Source: Sandaracinaceae bacterium
GTDB lineage: Bacteria > Myxococcota_A > Polyangia > Polyangiales > Sandaracinaceae
Assembly (NCBI GenBank): GCA_040218145.1
Contig: JAVJQK010000113.1
Coordinates: 124,001 to 188,000, forward strand
DNA: 64,000 bases
Reading direction: 5' to 3'
Position numbers and translations under genes: made by a program. The notes under the pieces were generated by a model, which made no database searches, was not told the origin of the DNA, and worked only from the letters and a program-made list of their open reading frames with translations. This document shows, piece by piece, positions 16,016 to 23,449 of this stretch (positions are counted from its first letter, which is position 1; every line of letters begins with the position of its first letter).

Positions 16016-16043
16016 ACACGTGGCGGCGTCGACGCCGTCGTGT
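16016..16043. promoter_or_regulatory. Palindrome in the divergent rpsP/cytochrome gap
   Basis: CGGCGTCGACGCCG (16024-16037) is a perfect 14-base palindrome. It is flanked by ACACG (16016-16020) and CGTGT (16039-16043), so the dyad extends imperfectly to 28 bases. It lies just upstream of the rpsP -35 box and may be an operator or a GC-rich hairpin. Confidence 0.35.
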
Positions 16044-16096
16044 CGGCGCGCTCCGCGATCGTGGTGCGGACGCGCGCCACTTGCTAGATCGGGGCC

Positions 16097-17791
16097 GTGA
16101 CGCGCCCCCCGCGAAGACTCGGGCTCGCCCCGTTCGGCGTCGCCGCCCTCGTGCTGCTCACCGGCTCGGGCGGCTCCTGCTCGGAAGAGCAGCACCGCGA
16201 GACCACGCCGCCCCCCGGGGAGGTCACGATCGAGGAGGCGGAGCTGCCGCCGACCGACGTGCGCCTGCTCGTGATCACGGACCTCGACGGCTACCTCGAG
16301 CCCTGTGGCTGCACGAGCCGGCCGCTCGGCGGCATCGATCGCATGAGCGCCCGTGTGCGCTCGCTCTCGGGCGAAGGCCCGCCCTCGGCCCTGGTCGCGG
16401 CGGGCAACCTCTACTTTCACGGCGCCCCGCACGGCGCCGACGCCGAGCGCGCCGCGGTCCAGGAGCGCATGCGGGCCGAGACGCTCAACACCATCCTGGA
16501 GCGGATCGACCTGGTCGCCGCCGCGCCGGGCCCGCTCGACTTCGGCTACGGGACGGAGACCTTCCGCGCGCTCGCCAGCGAGGCCGGGTTCCCGCTCGTC
16601 GCGGCCGGGGTCACGCTCGCGTCCCACCAGGAGGCCGCGCCCGACGGCGAGCCGCCCTCCCCCGTGCTCGCGCGCACCACCGTGCGACGCGTCGGCGAGC
16701 ACCAGGTCGGCTTCCTCGGCCTCTCGCACCTCGAGTCGGCCGACGGCTCCCTCCCCGACGCGATCACCGTCGACGCGGCGCTGCGCGAGGCCGGTCGCGC
16801 CGCCGTCGCGGAGCTGCAGGCGCAGGACGTGGACCTGATCGTCGCGCTCGTCACCGCCGACCGCCGCGGCGCGCGCCAGGTCGCGACCGGGGTCGATGGC
16901 ATCGACGTCGTGGTGCACGGCGGCCTGGACGAGGCCAGCGTCTCGCCTCCGAGCACGCCAGGTGGCGCGATCCTCGTCAACGCGGGGCGCCAGGGTCAGG
17001 GCCTGGTCGTGCTGGATCTCCGCCTCGGTGAAGGCGAAGGCTGGACCGACGCCAGCGTCTGGACGCGCCGCGCGCGCCGCGATCACCTCGCGGGCCGCAT
17101 CGAGTCGCTCGAGGCGCGCATCGCCGAGTGGCAGGGAGACGACTCCGTCGCGGCCGCCGACGTGGCCCGCCAGCGGGGCCGGCTCTCGGAGATGCAGGCG
17201 GAGCTGCGCGCGCTGGGCGCCGCGCCGCGCGTCTCGGGCAAGGCCTTCACCGCGCGCTACGAGGAGCTGCCGCCCGAGGCGGCGCGGGATCCGGCCATCA
17301 CGGAGCTGATGGCGGCGCACGACCGGCAGGTGAACGCGCGCAACCGCGAGCTGTTCGCGGACTGGACCCCCGAGCCCGCGCCGGAGGGTGAGCCGCACTA
17401 CGTCGGCTCGCAGGCCTGCGCGTCGTGCCATGGCGCCGCCGTGCGCTGGTGGCGCGGCCACGCGCACGGGCGCGCGTACGCCACGCTCGAGGACCGCCAC
17501 AAGAACTTCAACCTCAGCTGCGTGGGCTGCCACGTGACCGGGTACCTGCAGCCGGGCGGCTCGACCGTCACGCACGTCGACCGCCTCCAGGACGTCGGCT
17601 GCGAGACCTGCCACGGGCCTGGCTCGCAGCACGTCGCCGCGCCCACCGAGGCGGCGGTGAACGTGCGGCGCGAGGCTCCGGAGAGCCTCTGTGTGCGCTG
17701 CCACAACGAGGAGCACAGCGACCAGTTCGTCTACGAGGGCTACCGACGGTCCCTGCTCGTCCCCGGTCACGGCCTGCCCGCGGGCGGCTGA
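16097..17791 (+). CDS. Phosphoesterase-like lipoprotein fused to a tetraheme cytochrome c
   Basis: The 564-residue protein starts at GTG with an export signal ending near Cys28 (GGSC, a weak lipobox). Residues about 50-300 resemble the UshA/5'-nucleotidase metallophosphoesterase fold (LVITDLDGYLEPCGC, GNLYF, VDLIVALVTADR) but several metal-ligand motifs look altered. A helical linker follows (about 310-420). The C-terminal domain has four CxxCH haem sites at 441-445, 475-479, 502-506 and 532-536 and resembles cytochrome c-554 types. It should be periplasmic and redox-active; the electron partner is unknown. It ends five bases before the convergent rlpA-like gene. Confidence 0.82.
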   Translation: MTRPPRRLGLAPFGVAALVLLTGSGGSCSEEQHRETTPPPGEVTIEEAELPPTDVRLLVITDLDGYLEPCGCTSRPLGGIDRMSARVRSLSGEGPPSALVAAGNLYFHGAPHGADAERAAVQERMRAETLNTILERIDLVAAAPGPLDFGYGTETFRALASEAGFPLVAAGVTLASHQEAAPDGEPPSPVLARTTVRRVGEHQVGFLGLSHLESADGSLPDAITVDAALREAGRAAVAELQAQDVDLIVALVTADRRGARQVATGVDGIDVVVHGGLDEASVSPPSTPGGAILVNAGRQGQGLVVLDLRLGEGEGWTDASVWTRRARRDHLAGRIESLEARIAEWQGDDSVAAADVARQRGRLSEMQAELRALGAAPRVSGKAFTARYEELPPEAARDPAITELMAAHDRQVNARNRELFADWTPEPAPEGEPHYVGSQACASCHGAAVRWWRGHAHGRAYATLEDRHKNFNLSCVGCHVTGYLQPGGSTVTHVDRLQDVGCETCHGPGSQHVAAPTEAAVNVRREAPESLCVRCHNEEHSDQFVYEGYRRSLLVPGHGLPAGG

Positions 17792-17796
17792 AGCCG

Positions 17797-18165
17797 TCAG
17801 TCCTCGGCGAGGATCTCCACCCGCACCTCGATCACGCCCTCGCGGATCATGTGCAGGCGCTCCGCGGCCGCGCGGCTGAGGTCGATGATGCGTCGCCGGT
17901 CGCCGAACGGGCCTCTGTCGTTGACGCGCACCACCACGCTCTCGCCCGTGTCGACCCGGGTCACGCGCACCCGGGTGTCGAAGGGCAGGTCGCGCGTGGC
18001 CGCGGTCAGCTCGCCCGGGTCGTACGGCTCACCGCTCGCGGTGGAGCGCCCCGCGAGCGCGTCGGAGTAGTAGCTGGCGCGGCCGGTCCGCGTCTCGAGC
18101 GCGGAGGCCCCGCAGGCGCTGGCCGTGACGACCGAGGCGAGCAAGACGGCGGAGAGTCGAGGCAT
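17797..18165 (-). CDS. rlpA: RlpA-like double-psi beta-barrel protein
   Basis: The 122-residue exported protein has a signal with a lipobox-like TASAC, then a minimal RlpA domain: GRASYYSDALAGRSTASGEPYDP, LPFDTRVRVTRVDTGESVVVRVNDRGPF and RIIDLSRAAAERL. RlpA acts on peptidoglycan glycan strands, often at the septum. The SPOR domain of longer RlpA proteins is absent, so septal targeting may differ. It lies 16 bases downstream of the cupin lipoprotein gene on the same strand. Confidence 0.85.
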   Translation of the reverse strand: MPRLSAVLLASVVTASACGASALETRTGRASYYSDALAGRSTASGEPYDPGELTAATRDLPFDTRVRVTRVDTGESVVVRVNDRGPFGDRRRIIDLSRAAAERLHMIREGVIEVRVEILAED

Positions 18166-18181
18166 GGCGCCCCCGAGGATA

Positions 18182-19201
18182 TCAGCGAAAGCGCTGCTCG
18201 GGCCCCGACGGCGTGTAGACCTGGATGGCGCGGAACGGAGCGGCCCCGTCGCCCTCGAGCGAGTGCAAGATCCCTGGCGGCACGTAGAGAGCGGCCCCGG
18301 GCCGCACCCGGATCGCCCTCTCGCCCACGCGCATCACGCCCGATCCGCTCTCGATGAGCAGGATCTCCGCGCTCTCGGCGTGTCGGTGCGACGGCACGAC
18401 GAGATCCGCGTCCCCCTCGAGCACGCTGAGCCCGCCGTGACGCGCCCCCACGCCGTCGGCGTCGAGCAGGATGTGGACGCGGAGCTTGCCGCCGAGCGCG
18501 GGGAGCGCCGGCGTGGTGCGCACCGACGTCGCGCGGAGGGGGTGGACGCGTGCCCGACGCACCGAGGGGTCGTCGCAGCCCGCGGGCCCCGGATCCGAGA
18601 GGCTCGGCGCGCCTCGCCCGGCCGCGCGCACGTAGGCGACGACCGTGCGGGCGGGTCGCTCGGAGAGGTTCTGGACGAGGCCATCCCCTTCGACGCCGAA
18701 GCGCACCGCGTCGCCCGCGTAGAGCGTGGCCGGCGCCTCCGGCGGCGCGATCCCCGTGCCCACCCCGCGCAGCTCGCCGCTTCGCACGAGCAGCAACACA
18801 TCCTGACACGCGCCCGCGGGCGGCCGGAAGCTCCCCCCGGGGCGCAGCGTCAAGCTCGCGAGGCGCGCGCGCGCCTCGGCCGGCCGCGGCTCGAAGTCGA
18901 GCGGGGTGATCACCTGCGGCTCGAGCTGCGTGCCGCCCACCACCCCACGGATGGCGGGCGCGACCTCCTCCATCGCCCCCGCCTCGTCGAGGGAGCTGGG
19001 CATGTCGACCCCGGTCACCGCCGGCGCCGCCTGCGGCACCGCGCCGCCGGACGTGGCCTCCCGCCCGCGCTCTTCGGCGTCCGACGGCGCGCCGCACCCG
19101 ATGAGCGCGAGCAGCGCCAGCGCGCCCAGCCAGCGCCTCAGGAGGTACGGCCGCTTCAGGAAGTACTGCCGCCGCAGCTCGAGCCCGCGCCCGCCGTGCA
19201 C
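18182..19201 (-). CDS. Double-cupin lipoprotein
   Basis: The product (about 339 residues from GTG 19201) has a basic N-terminus, a hydrophobic stretch and lipobox LALIGC. It then has two cupin-like regions, the second clearer: PSHRHAESAEILLIESGSGVMRVGE and PGAALYVPPGILHSLEG, with His residues that could hold a metal. The start is uncertain: no ATG/GTG/TTG lies close to the signal peptide, and GTG 19201 overlaps the end of arsS by 46 bases; a CTG start near 19160 is also possible. It may be translationally linked to arsS. Substrate unknown. Confidence 0.7.
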   Translation of the reverse strand: MHGGRGLELRRQYFLKRPYLLRRWLGALALLALIGCGAPSDAEERGREATSGGAVPQAAPAVTGVDMPSSLDEAGAMEEVAPAIRGVVGGTQLEPQVITPLDFEPRPAEARARLASLTLRPGGSFRPPAGACQDVLLLVRSGELRGVGTGIAPPEAPATLYAGDAVRFGVEGDGLVQNLSERPARTVVAYVRAAGRGAPSLSDPGPAGCDDPSVRRARVHPLRATSVRTTPALPALGGKLRVHILLDADGVGARHGGLSVLEGDADLVVPSHRHAESAEILLIESGSGVMRVGERAIRVRPGAALYVPPGILHSLEGDGAAPFRAIQVYTPSGPEQRFR

Positions 19202-20211
19202 CCGAAGCAGTGTCGATCCACCGCGATCGCGCGCGCCTCCAGCGCCTCCAGATCGAAGTCCTTCACGTGCTGCGGCGCGGACGCCTCCACGGGCATGTCG
19301 AGCATCTGGTTGAAGTCGCAGTCGAAGAGCGTCCCGTCCCAGCCCACCGAGATCGTGTTGCGGCACATCACGCCCGCGGCGGCCTGCGGATTGAAGGACC
19401 GGACGAGCTCCCCCATGTAGTCCTCGAGGTTGTCCGAGGACTCCAGCCACTCCAGGAAGCGGCTGATCGGCATGTTCGTGATGCAGAAGAGCGCATCGAA
19501 CCTCACGCCGTGTCGCCGCTCCAGCTCTCGCTTCCATTCTCGCTCCAGCGCGGCCTGCGCGCCGGGGAGGAAGGCGCCGACCGGGTTCGTGACCAGGACG
19601 AGCCGCAGCCCGCCCCCCTCACCGTAGCCCACCTCGTTGAGACGCCTCAGGGCGCGGATCGATTTGTCGTACACGCCGTCGCCCCGCTGCCGGTCCGTGC
19701 TGAGCCGCGCGTAGTGGGGGAGCGAGCAGACCACCTCCACCTCGTGCTCGGCGAAGAACTCCGGCAGATCGCGGTGCGTCGGCGTCTCGAGGATCGTCAG
19801 GTTGCAGCGATCGATGACGTGCCGGCCGAGCTTGCGGCACTCCTCCACCAGCCAGCGGAAGTCCGGGTTCAGCTCGGGCGCGCCGCCCGTGATGTCGACG
19901 GTCGGGATCGACGTCCGGGCCAGCGCCTCGAGGCACCGCTCCATGGTCTCGCGGGACATCACCTCGCGGCGATCGGGGCCCGCGTCGACGTGGCAGTGCC
20001 GACAGGTCTGATTGCACAGCTTGCCGACGTTGATCTGGAAGATCTCCGTCGGCACCGGCCGGAGCGGCCAGAGGCCGGCGCCCGACAGCGCGTCGTGGAA
20101 TTCCCGGGTCAGCGGCATCGCGTGCAGCCGCGCGAGCTGATTCGTCGGCTCGGCGAGGGGCAGGCGGCGGGCGGCCAGGGAGCGTGTCTTCTCTTCAGCG
20201 GGCTCTGTCAC
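19156..20211 (-). CDS. arsS: Arsenosugar biosynthesis radical SAM protein ArsS
   Basis: The 351-residue enzyme has the radical SAM cluster motif Cys66-x3-Cys70-x2-Cys73 (KLCNQTCRHCH), then DITGGAPELNPDF, and the ArsS C-terminal motif HCFGCTAGAGSSCGG (Cys335, Cys338, Cys346). ArsS is proposed to make the arsenosugar precursor from dimethylarsenite-type substrates with SAM. Some family members are selenoproteins; this one uses Cys codons throughout and ends at a normal TGA. It overlaps the AhpD-like gene by ATGA, the usual arsenosugar pairing. Confidence 0.9.
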   Translation of the reverse strand: MTEPAEEKTRSLAARRLPLAEPTNQLARLHAMPLTREFHDALSGAGLWPLRPVPTEIFQINVGKLCNQTCRHCHVDAGPDRREVMSRETMERCLEALARTSIPTVDITGGAPELNPDFRWLVEECRKLGRHVIDRCNLTILETPTHRDLPEFFAEHEVEVVCSLPHYARLSTDRQRGDGVYDKSIRALRRLNEVGYGEGGGLRLVLVTNPVGAFLPGAQAALEREWKRELERRHGVRFDALFCITNMPISRFLEWLESSDNLEDYMGELVRSFNPQAAAGVMCRNTISVGWDGTLFDCDFNQMLDMPVEASAPQHVKDFDLEALEARAIAVDRHCFGCTAGAGSSCGGSTS

Positions 20212-20540
20212 ATCGAGAGCTTTTCCGCGCGATTGCGCATCTGGATGCCGTGCACGAGGGACGCGCCACCTCGAAGGGCGGCCGCGACGTGCACCGCCTC
20301 GGTCATCTGGTCCATGTCGGCCCCCTTGCGGAGGCAGTCCTTACTGTAGCTGTCGATGCAGTAGGGGCACTGGATGGCGTGGGCGACCCCGAGCGCGATC
20401 AGGGCCTTCTCACGCGCGGTGAGCGCGCCGTCGGCGAAGACCGCGCCGTACCATTCGAAGAACTTCTCCGTCAGCTCGGGGACGTTCTTGCCGATCTCGC
20501 CGAACTTCGCGAGGTCTTCGTGATCGTAGTAGTGACTCAT
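20208..20540 (-). CDS. Arsenosugar-associated AhpD-like peroxidase family protein
   Basis: The 110-residue all-helical protein belongs to the carboxymuconolactone decarboxylase/AhpD family. It carries the AhpD-type site AIQCPYCIDSYSKDC (Cys58, Cys61), with upstream Glu and downstream helices ADMDQMTEAVHVAAALRGGA. Such proteins accompany ArsS in arsenosugar loci; a thiol-redox role with the arsenic intermediate is inferred. It is the first gene of the arsS unit and its stop overlaps arsS by ATGA. Confidence 0.87.
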   Translation of the reverse strand: MSHYYDHEDLAKFGEIGKNVPELTEKFFEWYGAVFADGALTAREKALIALGVAHAIQCPYCIDSYSKDCLRKGADMDQMTEAVHVAAALRGGASLVHGIQMRNRAEKLSM

Positions 20541-20660
20541 GGGGCTCCTGTCGGGGTCTGACCGTACGAGACGTGGGGCGCGGAAGTTACAACAGCCAGC
20601 CCCCGCGTCCCCTCGCCGCTTTTTCGGTCGGTTCCGCGCCTTCGGGTAGCTTCGAGGCCC

Positions 20661-22181
20661 ATGGCGGCCGTATCCCTCGCAGACGACACTCTGGCCACCG
20701 GCGCGCTCCAGCTACGGCGCTGCCGGACCTGCGGGGAGGAGTTCCCGAGCGACTACCGCGTGTGCCCCCGCGACGGCACGCCGCTCGGGGTCGACGCCAG
20801 CCGGGAGGACCCGATGATGGGCATCGTCCTCGCGGGCACCTACCGCGTCGTGCGCAACCTGGGGCGGGGCGGCATGGGCCGGCTCTACGAGGCGCAGCAC
20901 ACGCGGCTGGACCGGCACTTCGCGATCAAGGTGCTGCACGAGGCCCAGTCGCGATCCCGGGACGCGGTGCGACGCTTCGATCGCGAGGCGCGCGTGCTCA
21001 GCCGCATCCGCTCCGACCACGTGCTCGACGTGATCGACGTGCTGCGCACCCCCGACGACCGCGCCGCCATCGTCACCGCGCGGCTCGAAGGCGAGGATCT
21101 GAAAGCGCGGCTGGATCGCATCGGCAAGATGCCCGCTTCGGAGGCGGTGCCGATCGCCCGGCAGATCTGTCGAGGGCTCGCGGCCGCGCACGCCGAGGGC
21201 ATCATTCACCGCGATCTGAAGCCCTCGAACCTGTTCCTCGAGACGTCCGCCGACGGGCGCGTGGTGGTGAAGATCCTCGACTTCGGCGTGGCCAAGATGG
21301 GCGGCGAGGAGGAGCTGACCCGGACGGGCGCGGTGGTCGGCACGCCCGCGTACATGGCCCCCGAGCAGGCGCGTGGGAGCGCGAAGGTCGACGTGCGCGC
21401 CGACATCTACGCGGTCGGCGCCGTGCTCTACCGGATGCTCACCGGCCGGGCGCCCTACTCCGGCGACGAGCCCGCCGCGCTCCTCGCGAGCCTCCTGCAC
21501 GAGGTGCCGAAGCGTCCGCGGAGCGTCGAGCCGTCGATCCCCATCGGGCTCGAGGCGCTCGTGCAGCGCACCATGGCGCGCACCCCCGAGGATCGCCCGG
21601 CCGACGCGCTGGAGCTCGAGCGCGAGCTGGCGCTCTTCGATCCCGGCGGAGACTCCGCGCCCCCGTCGACCTGGGAGCCGTCGATGAGCGGCGGCGAGGT
21701 CTCCACGTTGATCCTGCCCCGCGGCAGCGTCGATCGCGCCAAGGCCATGGCCAAGCAGGCCGCACGCGCCCGCCCCTTCGCCGTCCTGCTGAGCGGCGCG
21801 TCGGCCGTCTACGCCGCGGCGGTGGTGGGCCTCTTCGTCACCGGCTTGCAGACCCTCGACGGCGCGCCGCGCACCCCGGTGGAGCAGAGCGCCGCGTGGC
21901 TCCTGAGCGCGGCGGCCGCGATCGGCGCGCTCAGCGTCCTGATCCGCTGGCTCTCGCATCACTGGTCGAGCGCCCCCGAGGTGCTGCGCGTCGACAAGAT
22001 CCTCAGCCGCGGCCTCTTCGCGTCGGCGATCGTCTACGGCGGCTGGGAGCTCGTGAGCCGCGGCCTCGACGCGCTCGACGGCGCGACGACCGCGCTCCAC
22101 GGCTGGGCCCTGCTGTCTCGCGCGGTGACGCTGCTCGCCGTCGCCGGGCTCGCCGGCTGGTCCGCTCAGCGCAGGCGGTAG
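20661..22181 (+). CDS. Zinc-ribbon Ser/Thr protein kinase with C-terminal membrane helices
   Basis: The 506-residue kinase has an N-terminal zinc ribbon (Cys21-x2-Cys24 and CPRDG at 35-39) and a kinase domain about 60-325: GRGGMG (68-73), ATP Lys90, HRDLKPSN (183-190), DFG (207-209) and GTPAYMAPEQ. After a Pro/Ser linker, about four hydrophobic helices follow from residue 370 to the end. It is thus membrane-anchored at its C-terminus with the kinase in the cytoplasm. It shares the ribbon-kinase layout with the protein at 5144 but not the tail. Its last 16 bases overlap the convergent gene at 22166. Confidence 0.9.
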   Translation: MAAVSLADDTLATGALQLRRCRTCGEEFPSDYRVCPRDGTPLGVDASREDPMMGIVLAGTYRVVRNLGRGGMGRLYEAQHTRLDRHFAIKVLHEAQSRSRDAVRRFDREARVLSRIRSDHVLDVIDVLRTPDDRAAIVTARLEGEDLKARLDRIGKMPASEAVPIARQICRGLAAAHAEGIIHRDLKPSNLFLETSADGRVVVKILDFGVAKMGGEEELTRTGAVVGTPAYMAPEQARGSAKVDVRADIYAVGAVLYRMLTGRAPYSGDEPAALLASLLHEVPKRPRSVEPSIPIGLEALVQRTMARTPEDRPADALELERELALFDPGGDSAPPSTWEPSMSGGEVSTLILPRGSVDRAKAMAKQAARARPFAVLLSGASAVYAAAVVGLFVTGLQTLDGAPRTPVEQSAAWLLSAAAAIGALSVLIRWLSHHWSSAPEVLRVDKILSRGLFASAIVYGGWELVSRGLDALDGATTALHGWALLSRAVTLLAVAGLAGWSAQRRR

Positions 22182-23449
22182 AGGCGCGTCCCGGCCCCGT
22201 CGGGCAGCGCGGCCACGCACGGGACGAGCAGCAGCGCGCCATCGGCGTCGACGAGCCGGCCGCCGAGCCAGCGCGGCCGGAGCCCGGCGAGCTGCGAGAG
22301 CACCGACGCCGCGCCCGCGTCGTCCGCCCGCGCGAAGGCGAGCGCGGTGCCGTCGTCATCGTACGCGACGGCCTCGCCCTCCTCGCCCCAGCGCTTGGGC
22401 GCGACGATCGCGAAGGGCTCGGACTGCCCGGGGTGGCCGCCGAGCTGCTCGCGGTATCGGTCCGCCAGCGCGCCGAAGCGGCGATAGGCGTTGCTCGCGA
22501 TGCGCGTCAGGTCGTCGTGCGACGGGACGAGGCTCACCGCGTACTGCATGAGCCGGATGCGGCGCGGCGCGGCGCCGTCCTCGACCTCGGCGAGCCCCAC
22601 CTGGATCACCCGCGGGCACGGCCCGACGGAGGCCACGGGGCTCGAGCGCGAGCGCTCCTCGCGGAAGACCTCGCCGTTGCGCAGGTCGACCAGGTAGCGC
22701 CGCTCGATGCCGCCGCGCTCGCTGCTGGGCAGCCACTCGCGGGCCACCTCGATGAGGACGCGATCCGAGAGCCGCTCGACCGCGCCCAGCTCGCCGCTCG
22801 CCCCCATCCAGCCGACCACGCGACGGCGCGCGCTGCGCGAGGGCCGCTCCTTGCGGAGGTCCTTGGCGAGCTGGCTCGCGCCCATCAGGAGCCGCGCGAC
22901 CTGGGCCACGTCCTTGGCCGCGAGCCCCATCTCGAGGCGCTTGAGCCAGCGCGCCAGCCCCGTCGGCGTGGGCAGCGGCGCCTCCTTGCGGAGCCGCTCC
23001 AGGCTCTCCGCGACGGAAGGCGCGTTGCGCTCTCCTGCCCCCGCGCGCACCACCGTGGTCACCACGTCGTCGAGCGCGTCCGCGAGCCGCCCGCGCGCGG
23101 TGGGCGTCTCGGCCGCCTCGTCCTTGGCCGGCGGCGGAGGCGGCGTGCTCGCGCGCGGCGCGATCTCCGTCTCCGTGATGCGCATGCCCATGGACGACGA
23201 CCGCACGTCCTCCTCGAGGGCCGGCGCGCTCGCGGCGAGCCACCGCAGCGCCTCGCGCACGTGAGGCCCCTCCGCCTCCCCGCTGCTGCTCGTCCAGGAC
23301 AGCTCGCCGCCCCGGAGCGCGAGCGCCACCATCTCCGTCACGCCGTCGACCTTCACGTCGACGGTCAGCCGGGTGACCTCGCCGCCGTTCGCCGCCGCGC
23401 CCACCGTCTCCAGGGCTCGCCGCGCGGCGTCTCGGAGGGCGTCGCTCAA
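22166..23449 (-). CDS. Uncharacterised protein of the HEAT/propeller cluster
   Basis: I do not recognise this 427-residue product. Residues 1-75 are a small alpha/beta part (VTRLTVDVKVDGVTEMVALAL), followed by a Pro-rich linker (STPPPPPAKDEAAETP) near residue 100. A helical region follows (LARWLKRLEMGLAAKDVAQVARLLMGASQL), then a mixed beta part containing ERRYLVDLRNGEVFREER. No signal or membrane helix is seen, so it is probably cytoplasmic. The TTG start at 23447-23449 overlaps the upstream stop (TTGA), indicating coupling with the HEAT/TPR gene. Confidence 0.72.
   Translation of the reverse strand: MSDALRDAARRALETVGAAANGGEVTRLTVDVKVDGVTEMVALALRGGELSWTSSSGEAEGPHVREALRWLAASAPALEEDVRSSSMGMRITETEIAPRASTPPPPPAKDEAAETPTARGRLADALDDVVTTVVRAGAGERNAPSVAESLERLRKEAPLPTPTGLARWLKRLEMGLAAKDVAQVARLLMGASQLAKDLRKERPSRSARRRVVGWMGASGELGAVERLSDRVLIEVAREWLPSSERGGIERRYLVDLRNGEVFREERSRSSPVASVGPCPRVIQVGLAEVEDGAAPRRIRLMQYAVSLVPSHDDLTRIASNAYRRFGALADRYREQLGGHPGQSEPFAIVAPKRWGEEGEAVAYDDDGTALAFARADDAGAASVLSQLAGLRPRWLGGRLVDADGALLLVPCVAALPDGAGTRLYRLR

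Noticed and set aside
19156-20211. Possible selenocysteine in ArsS
   Set aside because: Some ArsS proteins use Sec, but the expected positions here are ordinary Cys codons and no in-frame TGA precedes the natural stop.
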